From Calycina herbarum (lineage: Eukaryota > Ascomycota > Leotiomycetes > Helotiales > Pezizellaceae), in NCBI GenBank assembly GCA_001414485.1, contig LLEY01000131.1, positions 62,001 to 126,000 of the forward strand: 64,000 bases of DNA, read 5' to 3'. Under the pieces are notes generated by a model. It searched no databases, had not been told where the DNA came from, and saw nothing but the letters and a program-made list of their open reading frames with translations. Positions 36,400 to 47,385 of the stretch are shown piece by piece. How positions within the stretch are numbered: the first letter of the stretch is position 1; each line of letters opens with the position of its first letter. The translations under genes were made by a program, and so were the position numbers.

Positions 36400-39296
36400 T
36401 CATATATACATACCCCCTTCGTACGGTCTTTCCACCTCCCTGCTCGTAAACGTGCAATGTCCAGGCTTCCCATCCTGTTCATGGGTGACAGCCCCCCAGC
36501 CCACTTTTCTCAACTCGGCTCCTTCATCCCCTTCAACATTATGACAAGCAGCTGCAATGGCCAAACTGTTGTTTCCTACAAGCACGCAGGGTTTCAACTT
36601 CCTAAACCCATTCAACACCATACCCACCACCATCATGGTGCCAAACAAAGCCGCGACTAACCACGCAAGTGGCGAGTAAGCTAATTGCATATAAGAAACA
36701 GGTTCCGGTTCGCCCATCGTATCAAGAATTTCTGTGCGAGCAATAAAAAGCGATTGTGAAATTAAGTAATGCAAGGTTGCACTCGCAGCAGAAAGAGGAA
36801 GAGCATATGTCCAAGGCAAACTCAGCCAATAAGTCGAACGCTGTTGTCCCCTCGGCATTGTTGTCCGAAGGGCTTTTTGGTGGGTTGTAAATCTACTCCA
36901 CTCATCTGCCGAGACCATAGATGTGTAAATGGTGTTGTAAGCGAAATAAAGACAAGATACGATAACTTGAGGGATATTTGCTGTTGCGACAAGAGTCATC
37001 AGGATACTGCTTGAAGAGAAGGAATCTTTGTCGATGCTTCCACCGCCACCGCTCTCGTCGCCTCCCCATCCAGGCAGTGTTGCGAAGGAATTGTAAGATC
37101 CGAATCCCATTGCCCACGGTGAGGTATCCTCATATGAAGCATTATCTTTCGCACGAGTGTAACAATCTGAAAGCAGACCAAAAGCGGTACAACAAGCGGC
37201 GGTACACCTGAGAGAGTTAGCTGTTTTTCAAATGCCAGAATTATTTCACTTACAGAAACACCGTAATGCTCAGCCTAATCCAACTCGGAGCCTTCCACCA
37301 TCGGAGTGCATGTTTCGTACTTTTCCACTGTCTCGATTTCCCTCTGAGCTTCGCTCCAGTGCTAAGCAATGTTCCTTTCTGGTGATCTCGGAACTGTCTA
37401 GCCTCATTTCTCGTAAGAAATGGAGTTTTCGCCGTGAACTTGTCGGGTTTTTCGAGGAAAGATGCTATTCCATCACCAATAGTAGCCAAAACCGGTTCGT
37501 GCTGCGTTTTAAGCACTATAACCATGCACACAAATTTCACGATGTTGGCAGCTATGACACATGCCATGATCACAAAACTGTATTGCAATTGGCACTCCCC
37601 TCCCAGATTGGTCTTTTCGGCCAAACAGTAATCAATTGGCCATTCTGCTGTTCTTGCGATCGAAAAGTTATTTGTAGGGGCTGCACTGATCTCCCCGACA
37701 GTCCAGTTATTCGAATTAGCTGCAATGCCTCGATAATCACACTTATAGTTGTTATCAAGGAGATGCTCCGGACCGCAAACCCAGTTGTCCCCAGTGTAAT
37801 TTGATACATAGCTCTGATATCGAAAATGCAGCAACATGCTCGAGTTCGTTGCATTCCCACTGGGCACTTGAACCCCAGGCTTGGTTACCAAGAAAACACT
37901 TCCCCATGTTGAAAATCTCGCCCGTGTAATCCCATAGTTGGTGATACACTGCTCGTTGCTTAAGCGAATCAACTGGCTGGTATTTGCTTTTGTGAGCATG
38001 GCGTTGGCCTCGTTACAGGTATTTTCCTGATACCATCTCACCGAGCTTATACCAGTGTAGGCACTCCTCGTTTGATTCACCCACGTCCCGTTAGATAAAG
38101 GGACCGGGATTGTATAGTTGAAAGGAACATAGGTAGTTTTCCCCAAATCCAGCCTATAATTTCGATACAAGGATGCTGGTTGAGTCCCGCTCGAATATTT
38201 GTCAAAGGATTTAGACACATTCATGTTGCAATCGACCGATGGAGATGAGAACAATGTTGGTTCGACGACAAAGACGTTGTAATCCAGCAATTGGGTTTTC
38301 GTGAAAACCGCCGAATTCCAGCTGTTTTGTAATTAATCTTCATCGTCCATGAATTAAATAATGGCATGACTTACAAAAAATGAAGGGGTAGGGTTGATAA
38401 TACGAGCAGGCCATATAAAGTAATTTTCCGCCAGCCGTTCAGGTTTCGTAAACTTGGTAAGCCAATATCTCGATATTTTCCTCTTGCGTGAGCAGCATCT
38501 ATCTCGTTTCGGGTTGGCGAACTAATACACTGCATAGTGAAATTACTAGCACCTAGTAAAAACTTTCATCTTGGTCAGCATTCAAATTTCAAATATCTCA
38601 ACAGTTGACAAGGTTCGCATTCAAGAACAACACCTGATGGAAAAAGTTGAAGAAAACTTACAGTGCCAGCAATATTAATTATGATATGCAACCATGTATC
38701 TATATTCCCAACCTTCCCACACTCCCCACTCATCAAAGTTCCCACTTTCATTCCGCTCTTCGACACCCCCAAGCCAACAATTGCAAAAACAACATTGACG
38801 AAGAGTACCAAACCCGCACTACAACATGCTGCCAACACACCACCCCTCCATCCACTGTATTTTCTCGAAAGTATTTTGCCGCTCCCGGGCGCACCTTCGT
38901 ATGAGACGTGAGATGCATACCTGCCAGAACGAAGAATATATCGTGCCGACCGCTCAAAGACATTCTTCACCACGGGTTTTACGCTGCCAATTGTTGACGC
39001 TCGAGTCGACGGGGATTTCGAATTTCTGAGATAAACAATGGTCGGTTAGCATGTTTCCAGATACTCGGGTCGTCCCTCTGCTCGTAAAATTACCTGTAAG
39101 GCGGTAGTCCATCATCATGGCTTTCCACATCATGATCCCAGAGCGAAGAATATGTTTGGGACGAGTAGGTTTTCTTCATGGAAGATCTACTGGCACTCTG
39201 TAATTCAAACTCTTCCTCGCGAAAGGAAGCTCGGCTCTGGATACTTCCATTGTGGCGTAACAAATGGGTATTATCGTGATCGCGATCATCCGCCAT
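36400..39296 (-). CDS. DUF6536 multi-pass membrane protein
   Basis: Exons on the minus strand are 39296-39094, 39025-38921, 38863-38662, 38562-38375, 38321-37254 and 37207-36400, giving 857 residues. The start is the ATG in CAAAATGGCG. A soluble N-terminus (MADDRDHDNTHLL, Ser-rich) precedes the family core GWRGGVLAACCSAGLVL, SGMKVGTLMSGEC, TWLHIIINI, then LLGASNFTMQC and SSPTRNEIDAAHARGKY. Next come a large extracellular part with many N-glycosylation sites and Cys, and several further membrane helices (for example FVIMACVIAANIVKF). The family is widespread in filamentous ascomycetes and has no established function. The third intron, 38864-38920, is 57 nt without a stop, so its retention would add 19 residues. 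Confidence 0.9.
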
Positions 39297-40836
39297 TTTG
39301 AACACAAAACGGTACAGTTACGAGGTCTGGGGGCTCGTTGGTAGACATCCTGTCGGAGATTGAAAAGGACTTTCACGCCAACACCTCAGAGCAGGACCTG
39401 GTTTATCAAGCTCAAAATGTTGGTGTTTCAGTTATGATGCAATGAGGCTGAGCAAATGCGTCTGTCTGGGCAGAAAGATGTGATGATTTGGAGATGCTGT
39501 GCCGCATTCGCCTCATTGATGCTCTCAATGTGGGTTTTAACGGTTGAAAATAGATCCATCACGTGTAATCGGGCTTCCCAGCCATCAGTACCCTATCCTA
39601 AATAGGGCAAAGATAGCTTGGCGGTGGAATTGGTCGATCGTAGTCGTTTTGCAAGTCAAAATGTGGCTTACAAACAACCAAGACTTCCGTGGAATGTAAT
39701 AACATATAGTGAAACTATAACTTCAATCGAAAAGGAAGACCAATGAAGTAGGACTATTATCAATTAAAAGTAGTATTCCTCAACACTTATAATTCTCCTG
39801 CAAATTGAGATCTTCAAATATCATATGTTATTCTATTTGTAGGCAATCTACGAATAGAGAAACAGCAATTTTATTTTCTCTAAGAATACAGACTATTACT
39901 GGGTAACCTACTAATGTAGAGAGAAAAAACATACTAGGACAGAAAACCCCCTCTTAATAAGCGACCACTGTTTACGACATTTACTACTTGATTGCTTTGA
40001 GAAGAATAAGTTACATAAAAATTCCTCTCGTAAAACCTTAGCTTAAGCGTTTTAGTAGCTATAAACTCAGATCGAAGCCTAACAAGTCCGTAATACCACT
40101 ACAAAACAACACGAAATCACATGAAACCACTTAAGACCTTCAAATACACCTTACTCTCGAGCTATATTCTCAAAAAAGTGTCTGCGCAAGTGTACCATCG
40201 AAAAACGTCGTACATTCAAGACATCAGTTATCTCTCTCACTTCAAGAGATAAAGAATTGAACTTACTCACAACATCAGAGAAATAACAAACACTACGAAA
40301 GTAATACAAGGAAGAAGAAACCACCTTTCCACTATCAACAACCCCACCCATACCTCGGACTGGAACCTTAATATTCAATCTAGTAAGAGAAATTATACAG
40401 TAGAGAAAGCTAAACAAATCCTAAACGCGCAATCTTTAGTCTCTAAAAAGAACGGAAAAGAATATTCTGTACTATGCATTAATCAATCGTAAATCGGGAT
40501 CTTCAGCAATTAATGGTGGAAACTAGAATAGAACCCCCCCCCCTCTTTATTAAGCGACTACAATTCTAGCATTGATTTAGAAAATCCACTGTTCAAATAC
40601 ATGTGTTTCATAGCCATCCTCACTTAGCAGAAGGTTCAAATAATTATTCCCCAGTACTTGCAAGTAGTCAGAACAACATAATAAACTTTTACATCTCCAA
40701 CAAGCTAAATAAAACGACAGTAACAAAAGTGAAGAGTTAACAGACCCCCGGGAATCACAAGTGACAAATCCCTTTGAAAAATGTCACAATATCTCCAGTG
40801 CATCCATTTCCTTCTTCCCCATCCAGCACAAGCCTC
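39297..40836. other. Intergenic, partly AT-rich
   Basis: From about 39660 to 40780 the sequence is more AT-rich than its surroundings. Two similar direct motifs occur, CCCCCTCTTAATAAGCGACCACTG near 39945 (given here in part) and CCCCTCTTTATTAAGCGACTACA near 40537, with a run of C bases before the second. A minus-strand 88-codon frame at 40151-40417 is not recognisable. This could be an old repeat remnant; nothing is assigned. Confidence 0.35.
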
Positions 40837-43800
40837 TCAAGCAAAGACATCGCTCGCGTAGCGATCACTTCTCACACCCACCCACCACTCCTCGATCTCC
40901 TCGTCAGTCTTATCCTTACCTCTCGCTTGCGCAGCCTCCTTATAAATCTTCTTCAAAGTAGCCTCAACCCCCGTTCCCACGCCCGCACTCCCACAAACAT
41001 AAAGCCTAGCACCCGCCTCAAAAACCTTCTTCATATCCTCCCTCTCCTCCCAGACCCTCTCCTGGACATATCCACAACCCCGACTCTTTTCTTTAGCCTG
41101 ACTATAAGCATAAAAGGTAGTCACCACACCCTCTTTCTCCCATTGATCGAATTCTTCGCGAAAGAGTTCGTCTTTGTCGGGATGTTGGCAGCCGATGAAG
41201 AGGTAGGCGGGGGCAAGTTTACGCCCAGCTTTGATTTGAAGCGCGCGTTCCTGCACGAAGCCGCGGAAGGGAGCGAGTCCTGTGCCAGCGCAGAACATGA
41301 TTAGAGGTATGTTTTCGATGTCGGTTGGAGGGTGGAAGCCGTGGGAGGGTTTGACGGCTACGTGGATGAGGTCGCCTTTTTCGGCGTGGGAGAGGTAGTT
41401 GGATGCTACGCCTAGGAAACCTGGGATTTATCGTTAGCAAGTCATGTCGAGATGTCATGTACAGGGAAGTGGTATTCTTACGTTTGTTGTTCGCTGCCTT
41501 TGATGGAGAATCAAGGACGGAAAACGTGATGGAGGCTTGAGTGGGATCGGATAGTGGCGAAGAAGAAATGGAGTACTGTCGAATTCTTAATGGAGGAAGT
41601 AATCCCAAGAACTCCCCAAGCGGAAGTTTAGCCGAAGGATGTTCTTCTAACAAATCCAAAGGAGAGCGTCGCTTTAGCAAGATCTCCTCCTCGAAATCTT
41701 CATTGGAAAGGTTGAGGAGTTTTGCTTTCTCGGATTCGTCGATACAGCTGGCTGCAATCTTTGCGACGTTCTAGATCTCGGTTAATTATCGTCTTCTCAT
41801 TGGCGTTTATATGAACTTACCTTGCGAGTGGCTGGTTGACCAAGCTCGACATAAGCGGCGAGAAGATCATACGCTGAAATCGGACGGCCAGTGGGCATGG
41901 TAGTGTTTGAACCAACTTTGATGGTAAGCATCGCATCGAATGGCAGATTTGACCATTTCAATACTCGCTAGGAAATCTGTTAGCTCGGCCAAACGAGATG
42001 AGGAATTGCAACATACTCGAATTGTTTTCGCATGATTGAGTGGCAAAACACTGAGATAATCCCCAACATTATACTCGGAACCAGAAGGTAACTGCAAAAC
42101 AACATGTCGCTTCTCAGCCTCACTATTTGGTGTCAAGGACGTGTTACTCAACACAACAGCTTCTCGGACGTCTTGTCGCAAGGTAGAACGTCGTGAATCT
42201 CTATCGATTTCAACATCAATTCCCATATCATCTTCGGCATCGCCATCAACTCCAAGACCGGGCCAGAATTGGTCATCTTGCCATTGATCAAAGACTCCAA
42301 AGATGTCACCGTCTGCCACATCCCCCAGGCCAATGTCAGCGATCTTGGTGGCGCCATGAGCCTCAAAGCCGTTGAAAAGTAGTTTTGGGATTTTGTGGAA
42401 AGTAGAAACCCAATCGTGATTTCCACAGCCGAACACTGCATATTTCACACCATCAAGTTTCTTTCCATCCATTTTCTGAAGCCATTCGACGAAGTGAGCA
42501 GCATTGTCAGGTGGTTCACCTTCATAACTGGCAGAAATCAGGACTACAGGATGGTCCTTCGAGATCTTGTCCACGGCCGAATCTAGGGGGTTAACTTGGG
42601 CGTCATAGCCCCTACCTGAGGCCACGCGAGCAAGATTTTGTGCGAGAGCTTCGCAAGTGCCGGCATTCGAGCCGTAGAGAATGGTCATAGGCTTCTTTCC
42701 CTGCGGAAGATCTCGGGGTCAGTATTGCCATTCCCAAAATTATGTTCGAGGAGCGCTCGAAATGGAAGAAGAAAGTTAGAAGACACATACCTTACCAGAT
42801 GGAGCTGCGGCGACCTTGGTTGCCTTTTCAGATGCCTGGTTGTTTTTGGATCCAGAGTATAGCATCTTCTCGAGCTGAACAGGGTCGATATGCTTTCGAA
42901 GAGTTGCATGCATGAAGAAATCCTTGGGTTTAATAGTCAAGGTGTACTAAAGAAATTAGCATGTCTTTCAACGCAAGAAAAGAAAAGGGGGATCATTGTT
43001 CCAGGATAATTAAAATCATGCTGCAACAATTTCGACGAGATCCTTTAAATCAATACTCACTTTGACTTGAAGCTGATAACTTGGATCATCCATACGGAAA
43101 TCGAAGCATTGTAAAAGCATCGCAACAGCCAAAATAGCCTCTTGCCAAGCAAAGGGTCTCCCAATACACCCACGAGCACCATTTCCAAACGCCTTGAAAC
43201 TATTGGGTGGGAGCTTGCTGAATGGTTCTGGCATCATTCTTTCCGGAATAAATTCTTTGGAATCTGGCCCATAAGCCTTCGGGTCGCTTTGGAGAGGCCC
43301 CAAAAGAGCAACGACAGATTGTCCTCTCTTGACTGGGTATTTTCCGCCACCAATGAAAATGACTTCTGGTCCATCATCACGGGGTGCCACTGTGAATGCG
43401 GGTGCGGTTGGCGTAAGTCTCAATGTTTCCTTCAAGCAAGCTTCGATGAATGGAAGTTTCGACATGTGCTCGACGGTGATGGGATTTGGTCCAACAACAT
43501 CGTCAACTTCCTTTTGTGCTTTTTGGTAGACAGCTGGATGTTTTAAGAGGTTGTAGAAGAGAAATGACAAAAGTCCGGAAGTCGTTTCGTGACCTGCAAT
43601 CAAGAAGGTTATCATGTTATTTCGGATACTCGCATCAGTGAGTCCCTCTCCAGTTTTGGGGTCGCGGCCATTAAGCATGGCATTGAGTAGGTCCTTTTTG
43701 TCGGTGGGATACTGCCTTCTGGCAGCGATGAGGGTAGTTGCTGTGTCTTGAAGAGTCTTGATATCGGCGTTGTACTTCGCTTCGGCGGATCGCATAAAAT

Positions 43801-44542
43801 AACTTGCGATTGCTGGTCGTCCTGATCTTGCTCCAGACTCCGCTAAGAAGTCCACCATCGCGTCGACAAAAGGATGCATTTCATCGCTAATTATAGTCAG
43901 ATGGTTGAACTACAGTCAAAAGTGTTGTACTTACTGATAGAAACTGTTGAATCGAGTTCCCATTGCACACAAAGCAATGGAATCCAAAGTAAGTCTCGTG
44001 AAATCATCGGTAACATGGATCTTCTCTTCACCACCAAAACGTGCCCATTTCATGACCATCTGCGAGGCCAAATCGTACATTTCCTCGTACCTAGAAACGT
44101 CAGTCCTTCATCTAATCTAAATCTTCAATCTCAGCAAGAACTTGCATTGAATGGATATTAAGCGGTCCAAATGCCGGCATCAAGACTCTGTGAGCAACTT
44201 CCCAGTTATGCTCTCCGGTACGAGCGGTAAAAAGACCATCTTCAACCCCATTTCTGACCTGGTTTAATCCACCATGGATGACTTTGTGAAATCTCTTTTC
44301 GTCACAGATTTCGTTCATTAGTTCTACGGTTGAGATGTAGATTTTCTCCTCTCCGCCGAGAGTGAGTTTGAAGATTTCGCCTAGATGTTGTGAGCTTTTG
44401 ATGAGAGAGAGGTTCGTGGGGTTAGGAGCATACCATATGTTTCGGCTAGACGCTTGAGACTTGCGCTCGCGTTGGAAAGATCAATGTCGTTGATATTCCC
44501 GATGAAGGGGAGACCTGGCGGACCTGGGATGACTTCGGTCAT
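40837..44542 (-). CDS. CYP505: CYP505 self-sufficient cytochrome P450:reductase fusion
   Basis: A fatty-acid subterminal hydroxylase of the P450foxy/BM3 type: heme domain and FMN/FAD reductase in one chain. Nine exons: 44542-44434, 44380-44146, 44090-43935, 43886-43061, 42946-42791, 42700-42017, 41967-41821, 41770-41482 and 41420-40837; 1061 residues, the usual family length. Visible: [11 protein letters not shown] at the start, AGHETT 264-269 (I helix), ETLR 320-323, [10 protein letters not shown] with heme Cys407, FMN binding at [15 protein letters not shown] from 499, RQYSIS 835-840 (FAD), [11 protein letters not shown] about 911-921 (NADPH), and the terminal YASDVFA. There is no membrane anchor, as expected for a soluble enzyme. 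Intron 2 has a GC donor (GCAAGT). A minus-strand TATATA at about 44710-44716 lies roughly 170 nt upstream. All key residues are present. Confidence 0.97.
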
Positions 44543-46020
44543 GGTGGGGTAGGTAGAGGGGTATTTTCAGGAGATCTTGAATTGGGGTTGGGGATGTTAT
44601 GTTGTTTACCAAGGTAGGCAAGGAGGTGGGCGTGTAGGTAGTTGGGAGGTGGAATATGAAGAAGAATGGAAGGAGAAGAGAAAAGATAGGAAGGCTCGAT
44701 CTAGGCCAAGTATATATGTCGTCTCAGTTTCCCTGTCCCGTCGGTGTGTTCGGGTCGTGTCGTTGTACAAAGAGTGGACCACGGAGGTTTAAAAAAAGGT
44801 TGGGCCGATCAATCGAACGAATACATTCCCGAGTAGTAATCGGATTTAGAGAAGCAATTGCGTTGCGTACGTCGAATACACTTGATCGACGTACGGGATG
44901 TGCTCCGACCGAGGAGTTTATGAAAAGGCTGACTGTAAGGGAGCCTTTGAAGGCCGTCTCGTCGTACTCAATTGATTGAATTCATGGCCAGTCATCATTG
45001 TGAATACTTTCTTGCAGCCTCCTTGCAGTCTCGTAGATATAATTTATGCAGGAGATGCCGAGGTGGCGCGATTTTCAATTGAAGCTTTTTGATTGATCCC
45101 TGATGTTGTTGCATCTCCACCTTCGGGACCGATATACTCGGGATGTCCATATCGACCGTTTCCGAGTAGATATGCCTTGTCAATGGTTGCATAGCGATGG
45201 AGATCCACGTACGGGCATTTAAATCCTGCAGTCTGCAGGTATACATCTCAGGTAAAAAGGAGTAAAAAGGAGTTAAAAGGAGTTGCATCCCGTTTTGGTG
45301 GGATGATAAGGTTAGAGGGAAAACAATATATTTGCCAAAGCACGAAGCTTAGTATCACCATCATGATTAACACACATATCATTAACACAGGTATCAGTAG
45401 TTTATAGCGAGCCGAGTTGATGAATCCCTTCTCGGTATATTGAGAGAGGGAAAACAATAGTATGCCTGGTATTGTATGATAGTTCTCTACGAAACTCGAG
45501 GAGCCTTTTCTTTTCTTGCCAAGAATACCGAGGCTCGGGGCAAAATTTGGCCGACTCCGATAAATCCCCACCTACTCTCGGCGGTCGAGTCCGAAGTGGA
45601 AGAAAAAGCGGCCCTTAAAAACTCCGTGCCGAGGTACGATTTTGCTCGCCTTGTATCTTCGGACTCGCCTTATTTTCGACAGACCAACACATCACCAAGC
45701 ATCACAGCCTCGAACCTCACCCTCCCGACTTCAACCGAGCCTGACTGAACAGGATGGATATATGATATGATATATATATTTGTACTGACTGATCTGCAGG
45801 TAACCTGCATCATACCTAGCCGAGAGCGGCAATAACGACAAGAATCGAATCGCACCCGCAAGACGCGGCTTCGAAATACTCCTCCATCCCCTCCTCCAAC
45901 GCACAACCCTGCCTACACCTCAACTCCTGTCACCATCCCACGAAATAACAACCAAAAAGAATAAAATATATACACGAAGCGAAGCAACATAGGCTATCCA
46001 TACCACAATTCCACTCCAGC
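44543..46020. promoter_or_regulatory. Intergenic region between CYP505 and chitinase
   Basis: The minus-strand 5' region of CYP505 includes TATATA near 44710-44716. The remainder has no convincing frame. A short AT microsatellite (ATATGATATGATATATATAT) is at 45758-45779, and tandem AAAAGGAGT units are at 45255-45280. The 3' end of the chitinase transcript is expected at 45950-46020. Confidence 0.4.
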
Positions 46021-47385
46021 CTACTCTCCCGGGAACCCCGCCTTCAAATTGTCATACGAACTGGCAGGATAACTCAACAAATTCTGCGTCTGCTCTAATC
46101 CAGCAAAGCTTCCAGCAACAGTCGAAACCAAACTACCACCATCCGTTCGATCGCTGCTTGTCTCCCAAAACATGGCTCCTCCCAGACCACTCGACTTGAT
46201 ATAATTTGCCTTCTGCTGAATGACGGCAACATTGTCGTAACTGATGAGCTCGCGGGCGTTGGAATCATACGAATACGACGCCCCGGTTGCGGCATCAGTG
46301 AATTCAACCGCGCCTGCCTTGGGGAGGACTTTATAATCCCAAACACCGTTTTCCCAACTTCCAGTGCCGACACCACTGAAAGATTGTCCCATCCCGTTGG
46401 TATTCTCAAAGGATCGACCATATAATGGCAAGCCCATTACAATCTTGCTGACAGTCACTCCCGCCGCAATGTAGTCGGTGATTGCTCTTTGCGTGGAATA
46501 TGGAGTACTTCCGGGGTTGGAACTGCTGGGGAAAAGATTGGCATCGTGACCGGCAATGGTATCCCAACTACCAGAGTAGTCGTACGCCATAAGATGCCAC
46601 GCATCTAAATAGGCATCCATTTCACGCATGTGGAGGATGTTGTAGTTGGTGGGACCAGCGGGACTGGCAATGGTGATGAGGAAGTGATATCCAGGAGCAC
46701 TTTGAGCGGCCAAAGCATCGAGGGCAGAGCGGACTGCCGCTAGGAGAAGTACAAAGTTTGCTGCCTCGACATCGTTCTTTGGGTACTCCCAGTCAATGTC
46801 GATTCCGTCGAATCCTAGGTTCTTCACATACGCCACGGCCGTGGAAGCAAACTGGGCCCGAGTGGACGCTGTGGAAGCTGCAGCTGCAAAGTTGGAAGAA
46901 TAAGTCCAACCACCGATGCTGAAGAGAGTCTTCAGTTGTCGGTTCTTTTTCTTCAGCAGATACAGTTGCTTGGCGCAGCCATAAACATTATTGCCAACAT
47001 CATTCCATGAATCGGTGGCATAATGTTTATCGGTATCAGACCAAGTGTCAGACAGGTATCTGTATAATAATTAGCATCCCTGGGTTTTATGTGGAAGGAA
47101 GTCTCCTTACACTGTGCCATCAGTTTGGATATTCGCAAATGCATATATCACGTGGGTCAATTTCGTGGCAGGAATTTGTTGAGGTTGGTAGTTCCGTGCA
47201 TATATGGCCCAGTTTACATAGTAAGCTGCATTCTTATATCCGCTCGCAGCGGCATTGACATTCGATGATAGTGCTTGTGGAGCATGTAATGTGGTTCCAT
47301 CAGATGTGTTGTTGGTTGGGGCCGCGAAAGCAAAGTGTGCAAGCAGCGCTGCTGCTACCAAAGAAGGGATAGAACGAAACAACAT
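46021..47385 (-). CDS. Secreted GH18 endochitinase (ECH42-like)
   Basis: Hydrolyses beta-1,4 bonds of chitin by substrate-assisted catalysis. Exons are 47385-47111 and 47059-46021 with a 51-nt intron; 437 residues, close to Trichoderma 42-kDa chitinases. The start ATG opens a signal peptide MLFRSIPSLVAAALLAHFAFA, cut by about residue 21. GH18 motifs: AYYVNWAIYARNYQP, LFSIGGWTYSSNF, and DGIDIDWE at 176-183 with the acid Glu183; YDYSGSWD, MGLPLYGRSF and GGAMFWETSSD follow, completing the barrel. No chitin-binding module or GPI signal is seen. A minus-strand TATATA at about 47466-47472 lies 80-90 nt upstream. Likely role: cell-wall turnover, or attack on chitin of other fungi or insects. Confidence 0.96.

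Noticed and set aside
36769..37804. Plus-strand frames opposite the DUF6536 gene
   Set aside because: Antisense shadows of well-supported minus-strand exons.
41219..41680. Minus-strand frame continuing beyond the CYP505 exon at 41482
   Set aside because: It reads through the 61-nt intron; the spliced frame restores the conserved [10 protein letters not shown] block.
32660..44542. Biosynthetic gene cluster (transporter, FAD monooxygenase, P450)
   Set aside because: There is no core synthase or terpene cyclase; CYP505 is normally a stand-alone fatty-acid hydroxylase, and the FAD enzyme looks broken.
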